A stretch of DNA of 64,000 nucleotides from Lewinellaceae bacterium (GCA_016716135.1 JADJWX010000016.1:62001-126000); one strand, 5' to 3'; positions 34,506 to 43,940 are shown, counted from the stretch's first letter. Notes: generated by a model from the letters alone, not told the origin. Made by a program: numbers and translations.

Positions 34506-35175
34506 AATGCCGCTACTGCGTGCCGTACAAACAAAGGAATACTGGCAAGCGGCCAACGTGCTCACCCTGGAAGACCTGCGGCTGGATATGCGCCCGCTCA
34601 TCCGCTTCCTGGATCGGAAACCCAATGCACCGGTTTTCACCGACTTTCAAGACGCCCTGGACGGCGAGGTGACCGAGCATAACCTGTTTAACTACCAGGT
34701 GAACGACCTGGATGCTTACCGCAAGCGGGTGCAACAATTTCTGCATGCGCACCGGCAGCACCTGGCCATCCATAAACTGACCCACAACATCCCCATCACC
34801 ACTGGTGAACTGGCCGAACTGGAGCGCATGCTCCTGGAACAGTCCGACCTAGGCAGCCGGGAAGATTTTGAGCAGGTTTTTGGAGCGCAGCCCTTGGGCG
34901 CCCTGGTGCGGTCTTTGCTTGGTTTGGATGCCGAAGCTGCTCGCGCAGTATTTACGGAATTCCTGGCCACGCCGGGGCTGAACAGCACCCAAATCCGGTT
35001 TATTAACCTGATCGTGCGCTCGCTGACCGTGAACGGTTTGGTGGATCCGGCCCAGTTATTTGCGCCGCCGTTTACGGATTTGCATGCCGGCGGCCTGACG
35101 GTGTTTGAGGATGGCCTGGCCGGGAAGGTGGTGGATTTATTGGAAGGGGTGCGGAAGAATGCTGGGGTGGCGTGA
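34495..35175 (+). CDS. C-terminal domain of type I restriction R subunit (EcoEI-like), separate frame
   Basis: 226 residues opening at GTG 34495. The frame extends upstream as ASIPAVADKMPLLRAVQTKE, which matches the linker found in intact R subunits before the EcoEI_R_C domain. The body is all helical (EDLRLDMRPLIRFLDRK; STQIRFINLIVRSLTVNGLV). It overlaps the hsdR stop by 11 bp. Removing one A (or adding two) in the A4 run near 34472 would fuse the two into one ~1140-residue protein. Either a sequence error, a recent mutation, or a functional split with translational coupling. It probably contacts the M2S core. Confidence 0.8.
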   Translation: MADKMPLLRAVQTKEYWQAANVLTLEDLRLDMRPLIRFLDRKPNAPVFTDFQDALDGEVTEHNLFNYQVNDLDAYRKRVQQFLHAHRQHLAIHKLTHNIPITTGELAELERMLLEQSDLGSREDFEQVFGAQPLGALVRSLLGLDAEAARAVFTEFLATPGLNSTQIRFINLIVRSLTVNGLVDPAQLFAPPFTDLHAGGLTVFEDGLAGKVVDLLEGVRKNAGVA

Positions 35176-35291
35176 AATCAAACTAATTGAACTTATCAAT
35201 TAATTCCATAATCAGGTGGCTACTACTTAAAACAGGTTGAATCTTGAGTTAATTAATACCTATGCCGCTATAATCTGATGGGTGTTTATGT

Positions 35292-35299
35292 TATCTTGT
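35292..35299 (+). promoter_or_regulatory. Candidate -7 box for the large T9SS protein
   Basis: TATCTTGT resembles TAnnTTTG and lies 31 nt before the ATG at 35330, which supports that start over the earlier in-frame ATGs at 35282 and 35288. Confidence 0.35.
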
Positions 35300-35329
35300 G
35301 TATCAAGTTTCACACCAACAAAACTTTTT

Positions 35330-38300
35330 ATGTCCGGTACTAATTTGATGCTTGTCCAATGTCTGACTGCACTTTTGTTTCCCGTCGTTCTTCAAGGGCA
35401 AACCCAGGCTAGTTGCCCCATGCCAGTCTGGCTTAACGTTTCTAATATTGAAAGCACCAGTGCTACCTTATTGTGGTACGGCGATCCGGCACATGAAAGC
35501 TGGGAGATTGAGTTTTTACCGGAAGCGGGGACCTTCATCGGCGAGCCAAACTATTTTTCTGACCAACCCAGTTTAGAAGTAACAAGCATTTTACCCGGTG
35601 ATCGGTACAAATTTCGCGTACGTGCCAGATGTAGCGGTGCTGAATATAGTGTTTGGTCAAATGAGCGATCATTTATCACTATTCCCGATTGTGAGACAGC
35701 CCCGGAAATTTCTTGTGGCGAGGAAATCAAATTATATCTTCAACCAGGAGACGGTTATTGGAAGGGTCTCCTGGGTTGCGGAGATAATTTAACTGGCGAT
35801 GAAGCGCTTCTGCAGTTTAATATTAGTGATTCCAACACAACACGCTATTTGTATCTGTCGAATAAAAATTGGACTAATCCGATCATTGGATTTTACCTGA
35901 AAAAAGCAGACAACATCGCATGCAATACAAATTCAGGCTGGCAATGTCTTGCCACCACTCTAAATTCAACTCTAATAACGCTAACAAACCTTGAACCGGG
36001 CGCTACTTATTATTTAATGAGTAAAAAGCGCTATAAAGCTGGTTTGGATTCTGTGCAGATCCAATTGCATTGTACCCTTCCATGTATTTTTCCGACCAAG
36101 CTAGAGACCCAAATAATAGATAAATCTACAGTTTTTGTGAACTGGAATGATAATCTAGGCCCATGGAAATACGATGTTGCCATTCTTTATGAGGATGGGA
36201 CCGAGCAAGTTAAATCTGATGTTACAGGTTGGCCATTTGGTTTAAACCTTGGATCTTGGTTCACCTTAAACCAAAATGAAATGCATGCATGGCGGATACG
36301 AACTATCTGTGCTACCGGAGACACAAGCGTTTGGCAACCTTATCAGTACTTCAGGCTACCACAACGATGCGAAGACCTTAGTTTAATTGATTGTGCCATT
36401 AAAAAATCAATAAACCTGAATCAGCCTGAAAATTTTTATTTTAAAGATTATTGCACAGGAAACACCTCGTACGGTCAGCAATATGTGGAGATGATTAGAG
36501 TTTGGCTAAATGGGACGTATTCTATGCGGGTGAATGCAGGAAGCCAAACAGTTAGATATACTCTTGGCAGAATTGAAGATTCCAATTGCGAGTGGCCGGA
36601 CCTAACAATATGCGATACAATCACAGGAATTGATACTATCGATTTTGGTTACTTGACAGCAGGAAAATATATTCTTCAAATAGCCAGTTCAGATACGACC
36701 AGCCAGCTAATCGAATTGGCTTGTGCATGCTCAAAGCCGAACACGGGTAGTGGGACACTGTTTGCTAATGGAAGCGCCTATCTTAGTTGGTTGGGAGGGG
36801 CTACTAATGCTCAAAATTGGGAAATTGAGGTGGTGCCGACAGGAGGAGATTTCAGCGGCACCCCCACCTATTATGATGTACAAAATCCATATACCGTTAC
36901 TGGTCTTGACCCATCTGATTCTTATAAATTTCGGGTACGAGCGAATTGTGGAGCCGGTGTCACGGGCATATGGTCCGCTGAATATCCTATTACTTTAATT
37001 ACTGATTGTACGTCTATTCCAGATCTGAATTGTGGAGAGACTACAATTTTGGATTTTCCTAATGGCTCCGGCTTGTTTGATTACAGTCCATGCGGAGTTA
37101 CTACCAACGGGCATGAATTCTTTTTCCGAATTACGCCTCAGTTTACTGGACTATACCGGTTGGTCGTGCAGGAAACACAAGGGAATTTCCCCAAAGTCAG
37201 TTTCGGCATTCTGGATGAATGCGATAATCCGGATGGAACAATTAGTTGTGTCGGGCGAGGTGGTGTTGCTACGCATTGGTTAGGCTATTTGAGGGCTGGA
37301 AAATCTTATATCGTAGTAGCCGATAGCGAGACTTCCTATGGGCCTACCTATAAAATTTCAATAGATTGTTGGCCGCCAAGCAATGATGGCCCGGTCATTT
37401 TTTTCTTTCCCATGCTTCCACTCCCTGATATTTATATAGTTGAAGTAGGGGACACTTGTGAAATATTTACTAACCGCCTGGCAACACAGGTCTCGAATGC
37501 CCCGGATTTATCAAAATCTCCCAGCAATTGGAAGGACGGACTTGAGCATGATGTCTGGTTTGAATTTACTGCACCTCCCAGCGGTACTGTACAAATCAAT
37601 GTGAAAAGCGATCCAAATGACCCGATGGACCCGCAGGTTGCACTAATGAAACTAACCATAGATACTATGGTAGGAGTCCTCTATAAAGTCCTTGCAACTG
37701 GCGAAGACAATGCTGGGCCACTGCCACATGATGCAGTTTTGGTTTATACCGGTCTGGTGCCAGGGGAACGCTATCATGTAGTTGTCGATGGCGCTGACAA
37801 TTCAGTTGGCCGGTTTTGTCTTCAGATTCTTGATGAGCCCGAAAAATTGGCAGATTACGCTGGGTGCCAGGTCTCACAAACCAATGCAGCAACTTATTGG
37901 ACTCCAGGAGCGTGGAAGAACTTATATGCCGAAAGTAGCCAGCATGTCACAGGATTACTTTTGGGTGCAATAAAATCGCAGAATAATCTTGGAAAGATTA
38001 CGATCTCCAATGAAATCTTGACTGTGGCGCCAGTGCTCTCAAACGGGCAAAAGTTCATACCCCGCTATTTTAATATAGAGACGCAATATCCTCTCCAACA
38101 ACCGGCAACTTTACGGTTATTTTTCAACGCCAATGATCTGAATTCCTTTAATTCGACGCCACCTGTCGATAGCGTAGATATTTTTCAACTAGGTTTGTCC
38201 CATTATGATGGGACAAATGAAGATTGCACGCCTAACAATAACTCCATAGTTGGCAGTTTTATACCCGTTAAATTGGCAGATGCAGTACAAGTAGGAAATA

Positions 38301-38650
38301 ACGGATTGTTTTACTTGGAGGCAGATTTTGATCATTTTTCAGAGTTTAGCGCAGCGATTCCATTAACTGTCAATAATTCGTTTACGTCGACACTAAATAC
38401 AGCACTTCTCACTTACCCGAATCCGGTTCAGCATACCCTTTATGTACGATTCACACACAATGCAAGAGCAGCGCTCCAATTGAAGTTGTTAAATGTGTAT
38501 GGGAATCCCGTACTTGAACAATTCGTGGAGGGAAGATCAGAAGAAAATAATTTCCAGATTCCAGTCGCAAATCTATTGCCTGGCATCTATGAGTTGGTAC
38601 TACAGATTGATGGAGTACTAATTGGGCGCGCCAGGGTAGTTAAAATTTAG
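35330..38650 (+). CDS. Large secreted fibronectin-III protein with T9SS sorting domain
   Basis: 1106 residues from ATG 35330 (signal SGTNLMLVQCLTALLFPVVL, cleavage after ...LQGQ). At least two FN3 modules (VWLNVSNIESTSATLLWYGD; SGTLFANGSAYLSWLGGATN) carry the typical YKFRVRARC strand. They alternate with Cys-containing beta-sandwich segments that begin with ...C-ELDC/NCGE-like motifs (ISCGEEIKLYLQ, LNCGETTILDFP). The end is a T9SS type A domain (LLTYPNPVQHTLYVRF; LLPGIYELVLQIDG). A surface adhesin-like or scaffold protein is likely. The gene is clearly richer in A/T than its neighbours, which suggests recent acquisition. Confidence 0.82.
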   Translation: MSGTNLMLVQCLTALLFPVVLQGQTQASCPMPVWLNVSNIESTSATLLWYGDPAHESWEIEFLPEAGTFIGEPNYFSDQPSLEVTSILPGDRYKFRVRARCSGAEYSVWSNERSFITIPDCETAPEISCGEEIKLYLQPGDGYWKGLLGCGDNLTGDEALLQFNISDSNTTRYLYLSNKNWTNPIIGFYLKKADNIACNTNSGWQCLATTLNSTLITLTNLEPGATYYLMSKKRYKAGLDSVQIQLHCTLPCIFPTKLETQIIDKSTVFVNWNDNLGPWKYDVAILYEDGTEQVKSDVTGWPFGLNLGSWFTLNQNEMHAWRIRTICATGDTSVWQPYQYFRLPQRCEDLSLIDCAIKKSINLNQPENFYFKDYCTGNTSYGQQYVEMIRVWLNGTYSMRVNAGSQTVRYTLGRIEDSNCEWPDLTICDTITGIDTIDFGYLTAGKYILQIASSDTTSQLIELACACSKPNTGSGTLFANGSAYLSWLGGATNAQNWEIEVVPTGGDFSGTPTYYDVQNPYTVTGLDPSDSYKFRVRANCGAGVTGIWSAEYPITLITDCTSIPDLNCGETTILDFPNGSGLFDYSPCGVTTNGHEFFFRITPQFTGLYRLVVQETQGNFPKVSFGILDECDNPDGTISCVGRGGVATHWLGYLRAGKSYIVVADSETSYGPTYKISIDCWPPSNDGPVIFFFPMLPLPDIYIVEVGDTCEIFTNRLATQVSNAPDLSKSPSNWKDGLEHDVWFEFTAPPSGTVQINVKSDPNDPMDPQVALMKLTIDTMVGVLYKVLATGEDNAGPLPHDAVLVYTGLVPGERYHVVVDGADNSVGRFCLQILDEPEKLADYAGCQVSQTNAATYWTPGAWKNLYAESSQHVTGLLLGAIKSQNNLGKITISNEILTVAPVLSNGQKFIPRYFNIETQYPLQQPATLRLFFNANDLNSFNSTPPVDSVDIFQLGLSHYDGTNEDCTPNNNSIVGSFIPVKLADAVQVGNNGLFYLEADFDHFSEFSAAIPLTVNNSFTSTLNTALLTYPNPVQHTLYVRFTHNARAALQLKLLNVYGNPVLEQFVEGRSEENNFQIPVANLLPGIYELVLQIDGVLIGRARVVKI

Positions 38651-38800
38651 TCCATTAGATCATCATCATATTGATTCTAACCTGGGAGATTTGAATCGAA
38701 GGTCATGGATTTACATTGAGTAAGATTAGCCTATATCTTCTCCCAACAAAAAAATCCTTGCAAGTAGTTAACTTACAAGGACTTGTGTTTAATTGAGTCG

Positions 38801-38872
38801 TAGTCCGTACGGGAATCGAACCCGTGTTTCATCCGTGAAAGGGATGCGTCCTAACCCCTAGACGAACGGACC
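38801..38872 (-). tRNA. tRNA-Glu (UUC)
   Basis: Reading the minus strand gives a full cloverleaf. Acceptor GGTCCGT pairs with ACGGACT (one G-U), the D arm is GTC-TAGGGGTTAG-GAC, and the anticodon loop CTTTCAC carries anticodon TTC. The T arm is ACGGG-TTCGATT-CCCGT and the discriminator is A. No CCA is encoded. No intron or mobile element is attached to it. Confidence 0.95.
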
Positions 38873-38946
38873 CTTTGGCTTTCGAAATTTGGATTAAAGA
38901 TCGCGCCTTCGCGCGTATCGGAAACCCTGTTCCGTCGAAGCGGGGG

Positions 38947-38980
38947 CAAAGATACACGCGCAACTTTTGCTTTTCCAAAA
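38947..38980 (-). promoter_or_regulatory. Promoter for tRNA-Glu
   Basis: On the minus strand TTTTG (38980-38976) and TATCTTTG (38954-38947) are separated by 21 bases, a textbook Bacteroidota -33/-7 arrangement about 75 nt upstream of the tRNA 5' end. Confidence 0.6.
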
Positions 38981-39019
38981 GGGAAACAATTTTTTTTGGA
39001 AAATAATTCTCTCCGGGAT

Positions 39020-39185
39020 TTTTTACCACGGAGGCATGGAGGACACGGAGTCTGGATTTGCAAAAAGGAATCCTCCGCGTCCCCCATGCCTCGTATGTTT
39101 GGCGGGCTTTGCGAACACTCGTCCTACGGCTCAAAGCCGTAGGACGAGTACGGCCCTCCGTGTCTTCCATGCCTCCGTAGTAAAT
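39020..39185. repeat. Composite palindrome between tRNA-Glu and ubiD-like gene
   Basis: The outer arms CCACGGAGGCATGGAGGA... (39020-39050) and ...TCCATGCCTCCGTAGT (39156-39185) pair over nearly 30 bp. Inside is a perfect 15-bp hairpin at 39117-39149 (ACTCGTCCTACGGCT, loop CAA). The outer arms belong to the widespread ACCACGGAG-type palindrome family of Bacteroidota. The 317-bp gap has no gene. Confidence 0.7.
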
Positions 39186-39189
39186 AACA

Positions 39190-41007
39190 TTACCAGGAAT
39201 ACTTGCCAAGCAGGGCCTCCACCCGCTGCTGCACGACAGGATCAACCTCCAGTTCCGGTGCATGGTGCGGTTTTTTCCGCGCATCGATCACCAGTGGACC
39301 CTGGCATCCCCAGTGCTTGTGCTCGGTGAACGCCTGCACGCCATACACATCATGGCTGGGATTGGCGCGGGTAAAACCGACCCAGACAAAATTGTTGAGT
39401 GTGGCGGCTGTGAATTTGCTGTCGTCGACCAGGAGAATCAGCGGTACTTGCTCCAGTGCCTGTCCTTCCAGATGGCGACAGATCGTTTCGGCAGCAGCCC
39501 GGGCAGCCTGCTCCGTTTTAAATTCCGGCGATTGAATAGCCAGTACGCCCGGCAGACAAAACTGTGGGTTCGAAAAGCCGGTTGGCAGGCTAAAGCCGGC
39601 AGGAATTTCAGTTGCCAATGCACGCCGCTTTTCGCCACGACAAGCAATAACCACTTTGGAGCCCTGATTCCATCCGCTGCCCGAATAGTCGAGCGTATCG
39701 ATGGTAGTCCGCGTTTGGAAGTGCAAATCGCGGGTCCAGTCTACCCGTTCCAGCACATGCTGAAAAAAGTGGGGGATATCGTGTGTATCCAGCCGGGGAT
39801 TGTCGTCAGAAGCGGCGATGAACAGAAATTTAGCCAGCGAAGTTTGTCCGGAGCCCAGAATCCGGTTCGCAATAGTCAGGATTTCTTCGGGCTGGCGCTC
39901 CCGGAAGGGCATGTAGCGCTCGTGCCCGATGGCCAGCAATAGTGGATGTACTCCGGCAGCATCGACTGCGTGCAGTTCTTTGAGCCCGGGGAATTCCTGT
40001 GGCGTCAGTGGCGCCACCAGTTCGTGGATCAACCAGCCAAAACTGCTGTCTTCCTGTGGTGGACGCCCCACCACGGTAAAATGCCAAAGCGGATTTTTCC
40101 GATGGAAAACCTGGTGTACGCGCATGACCGGGAAATCGTGCGTCAAGGAGTAATAGCCCAGGTGATCGCCGAAGGGGCCCTCCGGCTTTTTCACATTTTT
40201 GAGGATTTCGCCGGTGATCACAAAATCGGCATCGGCGCTCAGGCGGTATCCGTCGCGCACCGTGTGGCGAAAGCGGCGTCCGGCCAGCATACCGGCAAAT
40301 GTCAGTTCACTTAGTCCTTCCGGAAGCGGCATAATTGCCGAAAAGGCGTGGCTGGGCGGCCCTCCCACAAAAATGCTGCACCGAAACGGCTCGTCCCGTT
40401 GGTTGTATTTGTTGTGATGCACCCCGATGCCGCGGTGGAGTTGGTAGTGCAGGCCGACCTCCTCGTTCATTACATAATCATTACCTGAAAGCTGAATGCG
40501 GTACATGCCCAGATTCGATTGCATTACACCCGGCGAATCCGGATCTTCGGTGTACACCTGCGGCATGGTCACGAATGCGCCGCCATCCATAGGCCAACTT
40601 TTAACGAGCGGCAGTTTATCCACGGTAGTAGTACCATAGGTTATGGGGGCTCCGAGCAGGCTGCGCATTGGAAGCGCCGATAAGGCTGTGAAAGGCGCCG
40701 AGAGGTAACGTCCCGGTTTTTTCATCAGGTTGGCCGGGTCTTTTTTGAGTTCAATCACCCGTTTTACGCGGTCAAGCGTGTGCCGGAAAAGAAATTCCGT
40801 TTGTTTGAACGTTCCGTAAACATTGCTGACTGCCTGGAACGGACTGCCTTTTACACGTTCAAACAAAATGGCCGGGCCGGACCGGTCGAAAACCTGACGG
40901 TGAATTTCCGCCATTTCCAGGTTTGGATCTACTTCTTCGCGGATGCGGAGCAACATGCCGTTTTGCTCCAAATCGCGCACGGCATCGCGTAAGCTGGAAT
41001 ACGCCAT
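39190..41007 (-). CDS. UbiD family decarboxylase
   Basis: 605 residues. N-terminal MAYSSLRDAVRDLEQNG and repeated family blocks (PMDGGAFVTMPQVYTEDPDS; EGPFGDHLGYYSLTHDFPVM) match UbiD-type prenylated-FMN-dependent decarboxylases. The EGPFGDH segment carries the conserved acidic active-site residues. The usual length of UbiD is about 490-600, so the protein is complete. The substrate cannot be told from sequence; Bacteroidota homologues are annotated as menaquinone-precursor or aromatic acid decarboxylases. No ubiX is present nearby. Its start lies 21 bp from a long hairpin in the 5' leader. Confidence 0.9.
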   Translation of the reverse strand: MAYSSLRDAVRDLEQNGMLLRIREEVDPNLEMAEIHRQVFDRSGPAILFERVKGSPFQAVSNVYGTFKQTEFLFRHTLDRVKRVIELKKDPANLMKKPGRYLSAPFTALSALPMRSLLGAPITYGTTTVDKLPLVKSWPMDGGAFVTMPQVYTEDPDSPGVMQSNLGMYRIQLSGNDYVMNEEVGLHYQLHRGIGVHHNKYNQRDEPFRCSIFVGGPPSHAFSAIMPLPEGLSELTFAGMLAGRRFRHTVRDGYRLSADADFVITGEILKNVKKPEGPFGDHLGYYSLTHDFPVMRVHQVFHRKNPLWHFTVVGRPPQEDSSFGWLIHELVAPLTPQEFPGLKELHAVDAAGVHPLLLAIGHERYMPFRERQPEEILTIANRILGSGQTSLAKFLFIAASDDNPRLDTHDIPHFFQHVLERVDWTRDLHFQTRTTIDTLDYSGSGWNQGSKVVIACRGEKRRALATEIPAGFSLPTGFSNPQFCLPGVLAIQSPEFKTEQAARAAAETICRHLEGQALEQVPLILLVDDSKFTAATLNNFVWVGFTRANPSHDVYGVQAFTEHKHWGCQGPLVIDARKKPHHAPELEVDPVVQQRVEALLGKYSW

Positions 41008-41027
41008 AATCGGGTAGTTTAAAATGA

Positions 41028-41117
41028 AAAGGGGTTTGTACGGTTTATAATTCAGATTTGCTTGAATTGTTTTTTAACCCTTGGCAAATCTATTTTATAA
41101 ACCGTACAAACCCCTTT
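41028..41117. repeat. Long hairpin with 23-bp perfect stem in the ubiD-like gene leader
   Basis: 41028-41050 and 41095-41117 are perfect reverse complements (core GGTTTGTACGGTTTATAA). An inner 8-bp pair AGATTTGC / GCAAATCT (41054-41061, 41084-41091) extends the fold. It lies between the START-domain gene and the UbiD-like gene, both on the minus strand. It could terminate the first, regulate the second, or be the remnant of a small mobile palindrome. Confidence 0.75.
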
Positions 41118-41141
41118 GCCCCCTACCCTTTTCTGAAAAAA

Positions 41142-41807
41142 TTACTCCTTGATGTGGGCGAGTTTGGTGTTCTGATAGGTTGTTTCTTTGAGAATAACCT
41201 TCATTTGTTTAACCGTTTCGCGCGGGCCCACATCGAGCGCCAGGTTGATGGCCCAATCGGGAATACTTCCGCCGGGGTCGGAGTACAGGTAATATTCGAC
41301 GTACAGCCATCCGCCCTCGCCCGGAATCATGGTCCATTTGGTGTTGGCATTTTTAATGCGCACCACGTCTTTTTTTTCAGGCACCCAGCCAGACACAGCC
41401 ACACTGGTGGAGGTGACGGCATTGTTGTGCGCATTTTGCTCCAGTTTAGTATGCAAAACCAGGTCCCGGTCGCTCATTGGCCAGGGGAAATCAATTTTGG
41501 AATAATAGTACATTTCGGTTGGCGACACCCGTTTGAGCAGACGCGCTTCCGAAACTTTGTAGCCCCAGGTAGGGTAATTGGCCACTTCATCAAACAGCCG
41601 GACAATACCGGAAAGCGGCACTTTGATGGAAGTCGCCAGTTTGAGTTCGTAGATATCCGACGATTTACGGTAAAATACTTTAACGCCGTTTTTCTCAGAT
41701 TTTAGTTTCCAATCGTTGTCCGATTGGGCAGCCAGACTGAATGCAAAAACAGCAACGAAGAGGCCGGTGAGGTTCAGGTTGAACAAGGTGAATTTTCGCT
41801 GGAACAT
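41142..41807 (-). CDS. START domain-containing lipid-binding protein
   Basis: 221 residues with a signal or anchor sequence (NLTGLFVAVFAFSLAAQ). A START/Bet v1-like fold follows: WKLKSEKNGVKVFYRKSSDI, PLSGIVRLFDEVANYPTWGY, YYYSKIDFPWPMSDRDLVLH and the C-terminal helix WAINLALDVGPRETVKQM. Proteins of this family bind lipids in a deep pocket. It is probably periplasmic; ligand unknown. The gap to the UbiD-like gene holds a long hairpin. Confidence 0.9.
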   Translation of the reverse strand: MFQRKFTLFNLNLTGLFVAVFAFSLAAQSDNDWKLKSEKNGVKVFYRKSSDIYELKLATSIKVPLSGIVRLFDEVANYPTWGYKVSEARLLKRVSPTEMYYYSKIDFPWPMSDRDLVLHTKLEQNAHNNAVTSTSVAVSGWVPEKKDVVRIKNANTKWTMIPGEGGWLYVEYYLYSDPGGSIPDWAINLALDVGPRETVKQMKVILKETTYQNTKLAHIKE

Positions 41808-41926
41808 GGAGTTGTGTTAAATGGCTGAATGAATGAGTTGAAAACGAAGGTGTATCTGCTTTAGTTTCCGGGATTGTGTTAAAAGCCTGACTTGTCAAAA
41901 ATCAATCCAATGTATTCCGTCCGTGC

Positions 41927-43705
41927 TCAAACCAGATCAAACTGCAACTTGGCCAGGCTGCTGTAAACGCCGTCTTCCATTTCCGAAAGGTACTCGTGCG
42001 TGCCCTCCTCAACAATCCGGCCACCTTCCAATACATAAATGCAATCCACCTCCCGTACGGTGGCCAGGCGGTGCGCAATGATGATGCTTGTGCGCCCGAT
42101 CATGAGATTATTCAACGCATCCTGTACTACTTTTTCGCTTTCGGCATCAAGCGAAGAGGTTGCCTCGTCGAGCAGCAAAATTGCCGGATCGCGCAGGATA
42201 GCCCGGGCAATGGCAATGCGTTGGCGTTGCCCGCCCGACAATTTGATGCCGCGCTCGCCCACCACCGTTTCCAGGCCCTCCGGAAAACTTTTGATAAAAT
42301 CCCAGGCATTGGCTTTTTTAGCCGCTTCGATGATCTCCGGTTCCGAAGCACCCGGTTTCCCGTACAAAATATTTTCCCGGATCGTACCGCCGAACAGGAT
42401 AACTTCCTGGGGAACCAGGGCAAAATTCTGCCGGTAGGATTCCAGATCGTATTCGTTGATATTGACGCCGTCTATGCTGATCACCCCGGAGTCGGGCCGG
42501 TGAAATTGCAACAGCAACTGCATGATTGTCGATTTGCCGGCGCCGCTCTGCCCCACCAGGGCAACCTTTTTTCCCGAAGGGATGGTCAGGCTCACCCCTT
42601 TGAGCACCGGCATGTTCGAACGGGTTGGGTAGGCAAAACGCACCTCATCGAATCGAACATCGCCGGTAAGTCGCCGTGCCGGCATATTGGTTTGCGGGCG
42701 TTCCTCGACCTCGGTTTTTGATTTTAAAATCTCGCGAATGCGCTCCGTAGCGCCGATCGTACCGACCAACTCCGTGTAAAAATTCCCGAGGCCGGCAATC
42801 GAACCCCCAACCACCGCCGTGTAGGTCACCGAGGTGATCAGCTCGCCGGCAGTCATTTGATTGGTCTGGATGAGGTACATGCCGAAACCAATCACGAAGA
42901 AGAACACCCCGAAGAGCATCGTGATGATAAACACCGCAAAGATGGCCCGGCCACGGGCATACCGCATGGACACATCGACTACCTGATCGTTTGAACGGCC
43001 GTACCGCATGCGTTCAAACACTTCATTGGTAAATGCTTTTACGGCATGGATTGATTGCAAGGTTTCATCCAGTATTGTGTTGGTTTCCGCCAGTATCTCC
43101 TGCCGCCGCCGCGAAAGTTTGCGCACCCAACGGCCAAAAATCAACGCCCCGACCACAATCACCGGGAAGGTAATCAGCATCACCCCGGCCAACTTGGGGG
43201 TCATGTAAGTCAGCATGGCAATGCCGCCGACCAGAATAATGACCTGCCGGATAAACTCGGCGAGTATAAAATAGAAGGTATTATACAGTTTTTCAACATC
43301 ATTGGTCAGACGACTCACCAACTCCCCCACCCTGCTTTTTTCATAAAAAACGATGGGCAAGGCGATCAAACGCTGGTACAAAGCCCGCCGCACATCTGCT
43401 GTTCCTTTTTCACTGACTACAGCGAACATCATCACCCGCAGGTAAGAGATCACCCCCTGAACCGCCAATACCACAACCAGGAAAATGCCGATTTTTTTAA
43501 GGTCAAAATCAACGATAACCCCCTGCGCGACATCGAGCATTTTCCCGATTACGTAGGGAAAAACCATGAAAACGGCGCTGGACAAAAACAGCAGCACTAA
43601 TCCGCCGATAAACTGCCAGCGGTAAGGGCGTACAAATTCAAAAATTTTGAGCGCTTCGCGCAAATTTTCCCGCGATAGCCTGGGTTTAGTTTGTTCTGTT
43701 TCCAT
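41927..43705 (-). CDS. ABC exporter, MsbA/multidrug-like (fused permease-ATPase)
   Basis: 592 residues. The six-helix ABC_membrane domain (about 25-315) is followed by the ATPase with Walker A VGQSGAGKST, Q-loop, signature LSGGQRQRIAIARAIL, Walker B ILLLDEATSSLDAES and H-loop IIIAHRLATVREVD. The homodimer exports lipids or drugs across the inner membrane. Many Saprospiria genomes carry several such half-transporters, so an MsbA role cannot be assigned from sequence alone. It is divergent from the OmpA gene. Confidence 0.93.
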   Translation of the reverse strand: METEQTKPRLSRENLREALKIFEFVRPYRWQFIGGLVLLFLSSAVFMVFPYVIGKMLDVAQGVIVDFDLKKIGIFLVVVLAVQGVISYLRVMMFAVVSEKGTADVRRALYQRLIALPIVFYEKSRVGELVSRLTNDVEKLYNTFYFILAEFIRQVIILVGGIAMLTYMTPKLAGVMLITFPVIVVGALIFGRWVRKLSRRRQEILAETNTILDETLQSIHAVKAFTNEVFERMRYGRSNDQVVDVSMRYARGRAIFAVFIITMLFGVFFFVIGFGMYLIQTNQMTAGELITSVTYTAVVGGSIAGLGNFYTELVGTIGATERIREILKSKTEVEERPQTNMPARRLTGDVRFDEVRFAYPTRSNMPVLKGVSLTIPSGKKVALVGQSGAGKSTIMQLLLQFHRPDSGVISIDGVNINEYDLESYRQNFALVPQEVILFGGTIRENILYGKPGASEPEIIEAAKKANAWDFIKSFPEGLETVVGERGIKLSGGQRQRIAIARAILRDPAILLLDEATSSLDAESEKVVQDALNNLMIGRTSIIIAHRLATVREVDCIYVLEGGRIVEEGTHEYLSEMEDGVYSSLAKLQFDLV

Positions 43706-43841
43706 AATAATCTGACAATCCCGTTATGAACCTAAAAAACACCCGAAGGTTGACCCTGTATCCGACTAATTTCAAAACCGGTTCCAAAATAGTCTCCGGC
43801 GGGTTTAACAGCCGTAATCTTTCAGGAAGTCAACCGGGTTA

Positions 43842-43874
43842 TTTGTTCGGTGGAGCAAAATAACCGTAAATTTG
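43842..43874 (+). promoter_or_regulatory. Promoter for the OmpA-like gene
   Basis: TTTG (43842-43845) and TAAATTTG (43867-43874) are separated by 21 bases, matching the Bacteroidota -33/-7 consensus, 66 nt before the ATG at 43941. Confidence 0.55.
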
Positions 43875-43940
43875 GCACATCAAGCATTTTGCCTGATTTG
43901 CAGTACATTTCGCATTATTTTTTGATCAAACCCGAGCAGT

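Noticed and set aside
38829..39284. 151-aa minus-strand frame
   Set aside because: Covers the 3' part of the ubiD-like gene, palindromes and part of the tRNA; not coding.
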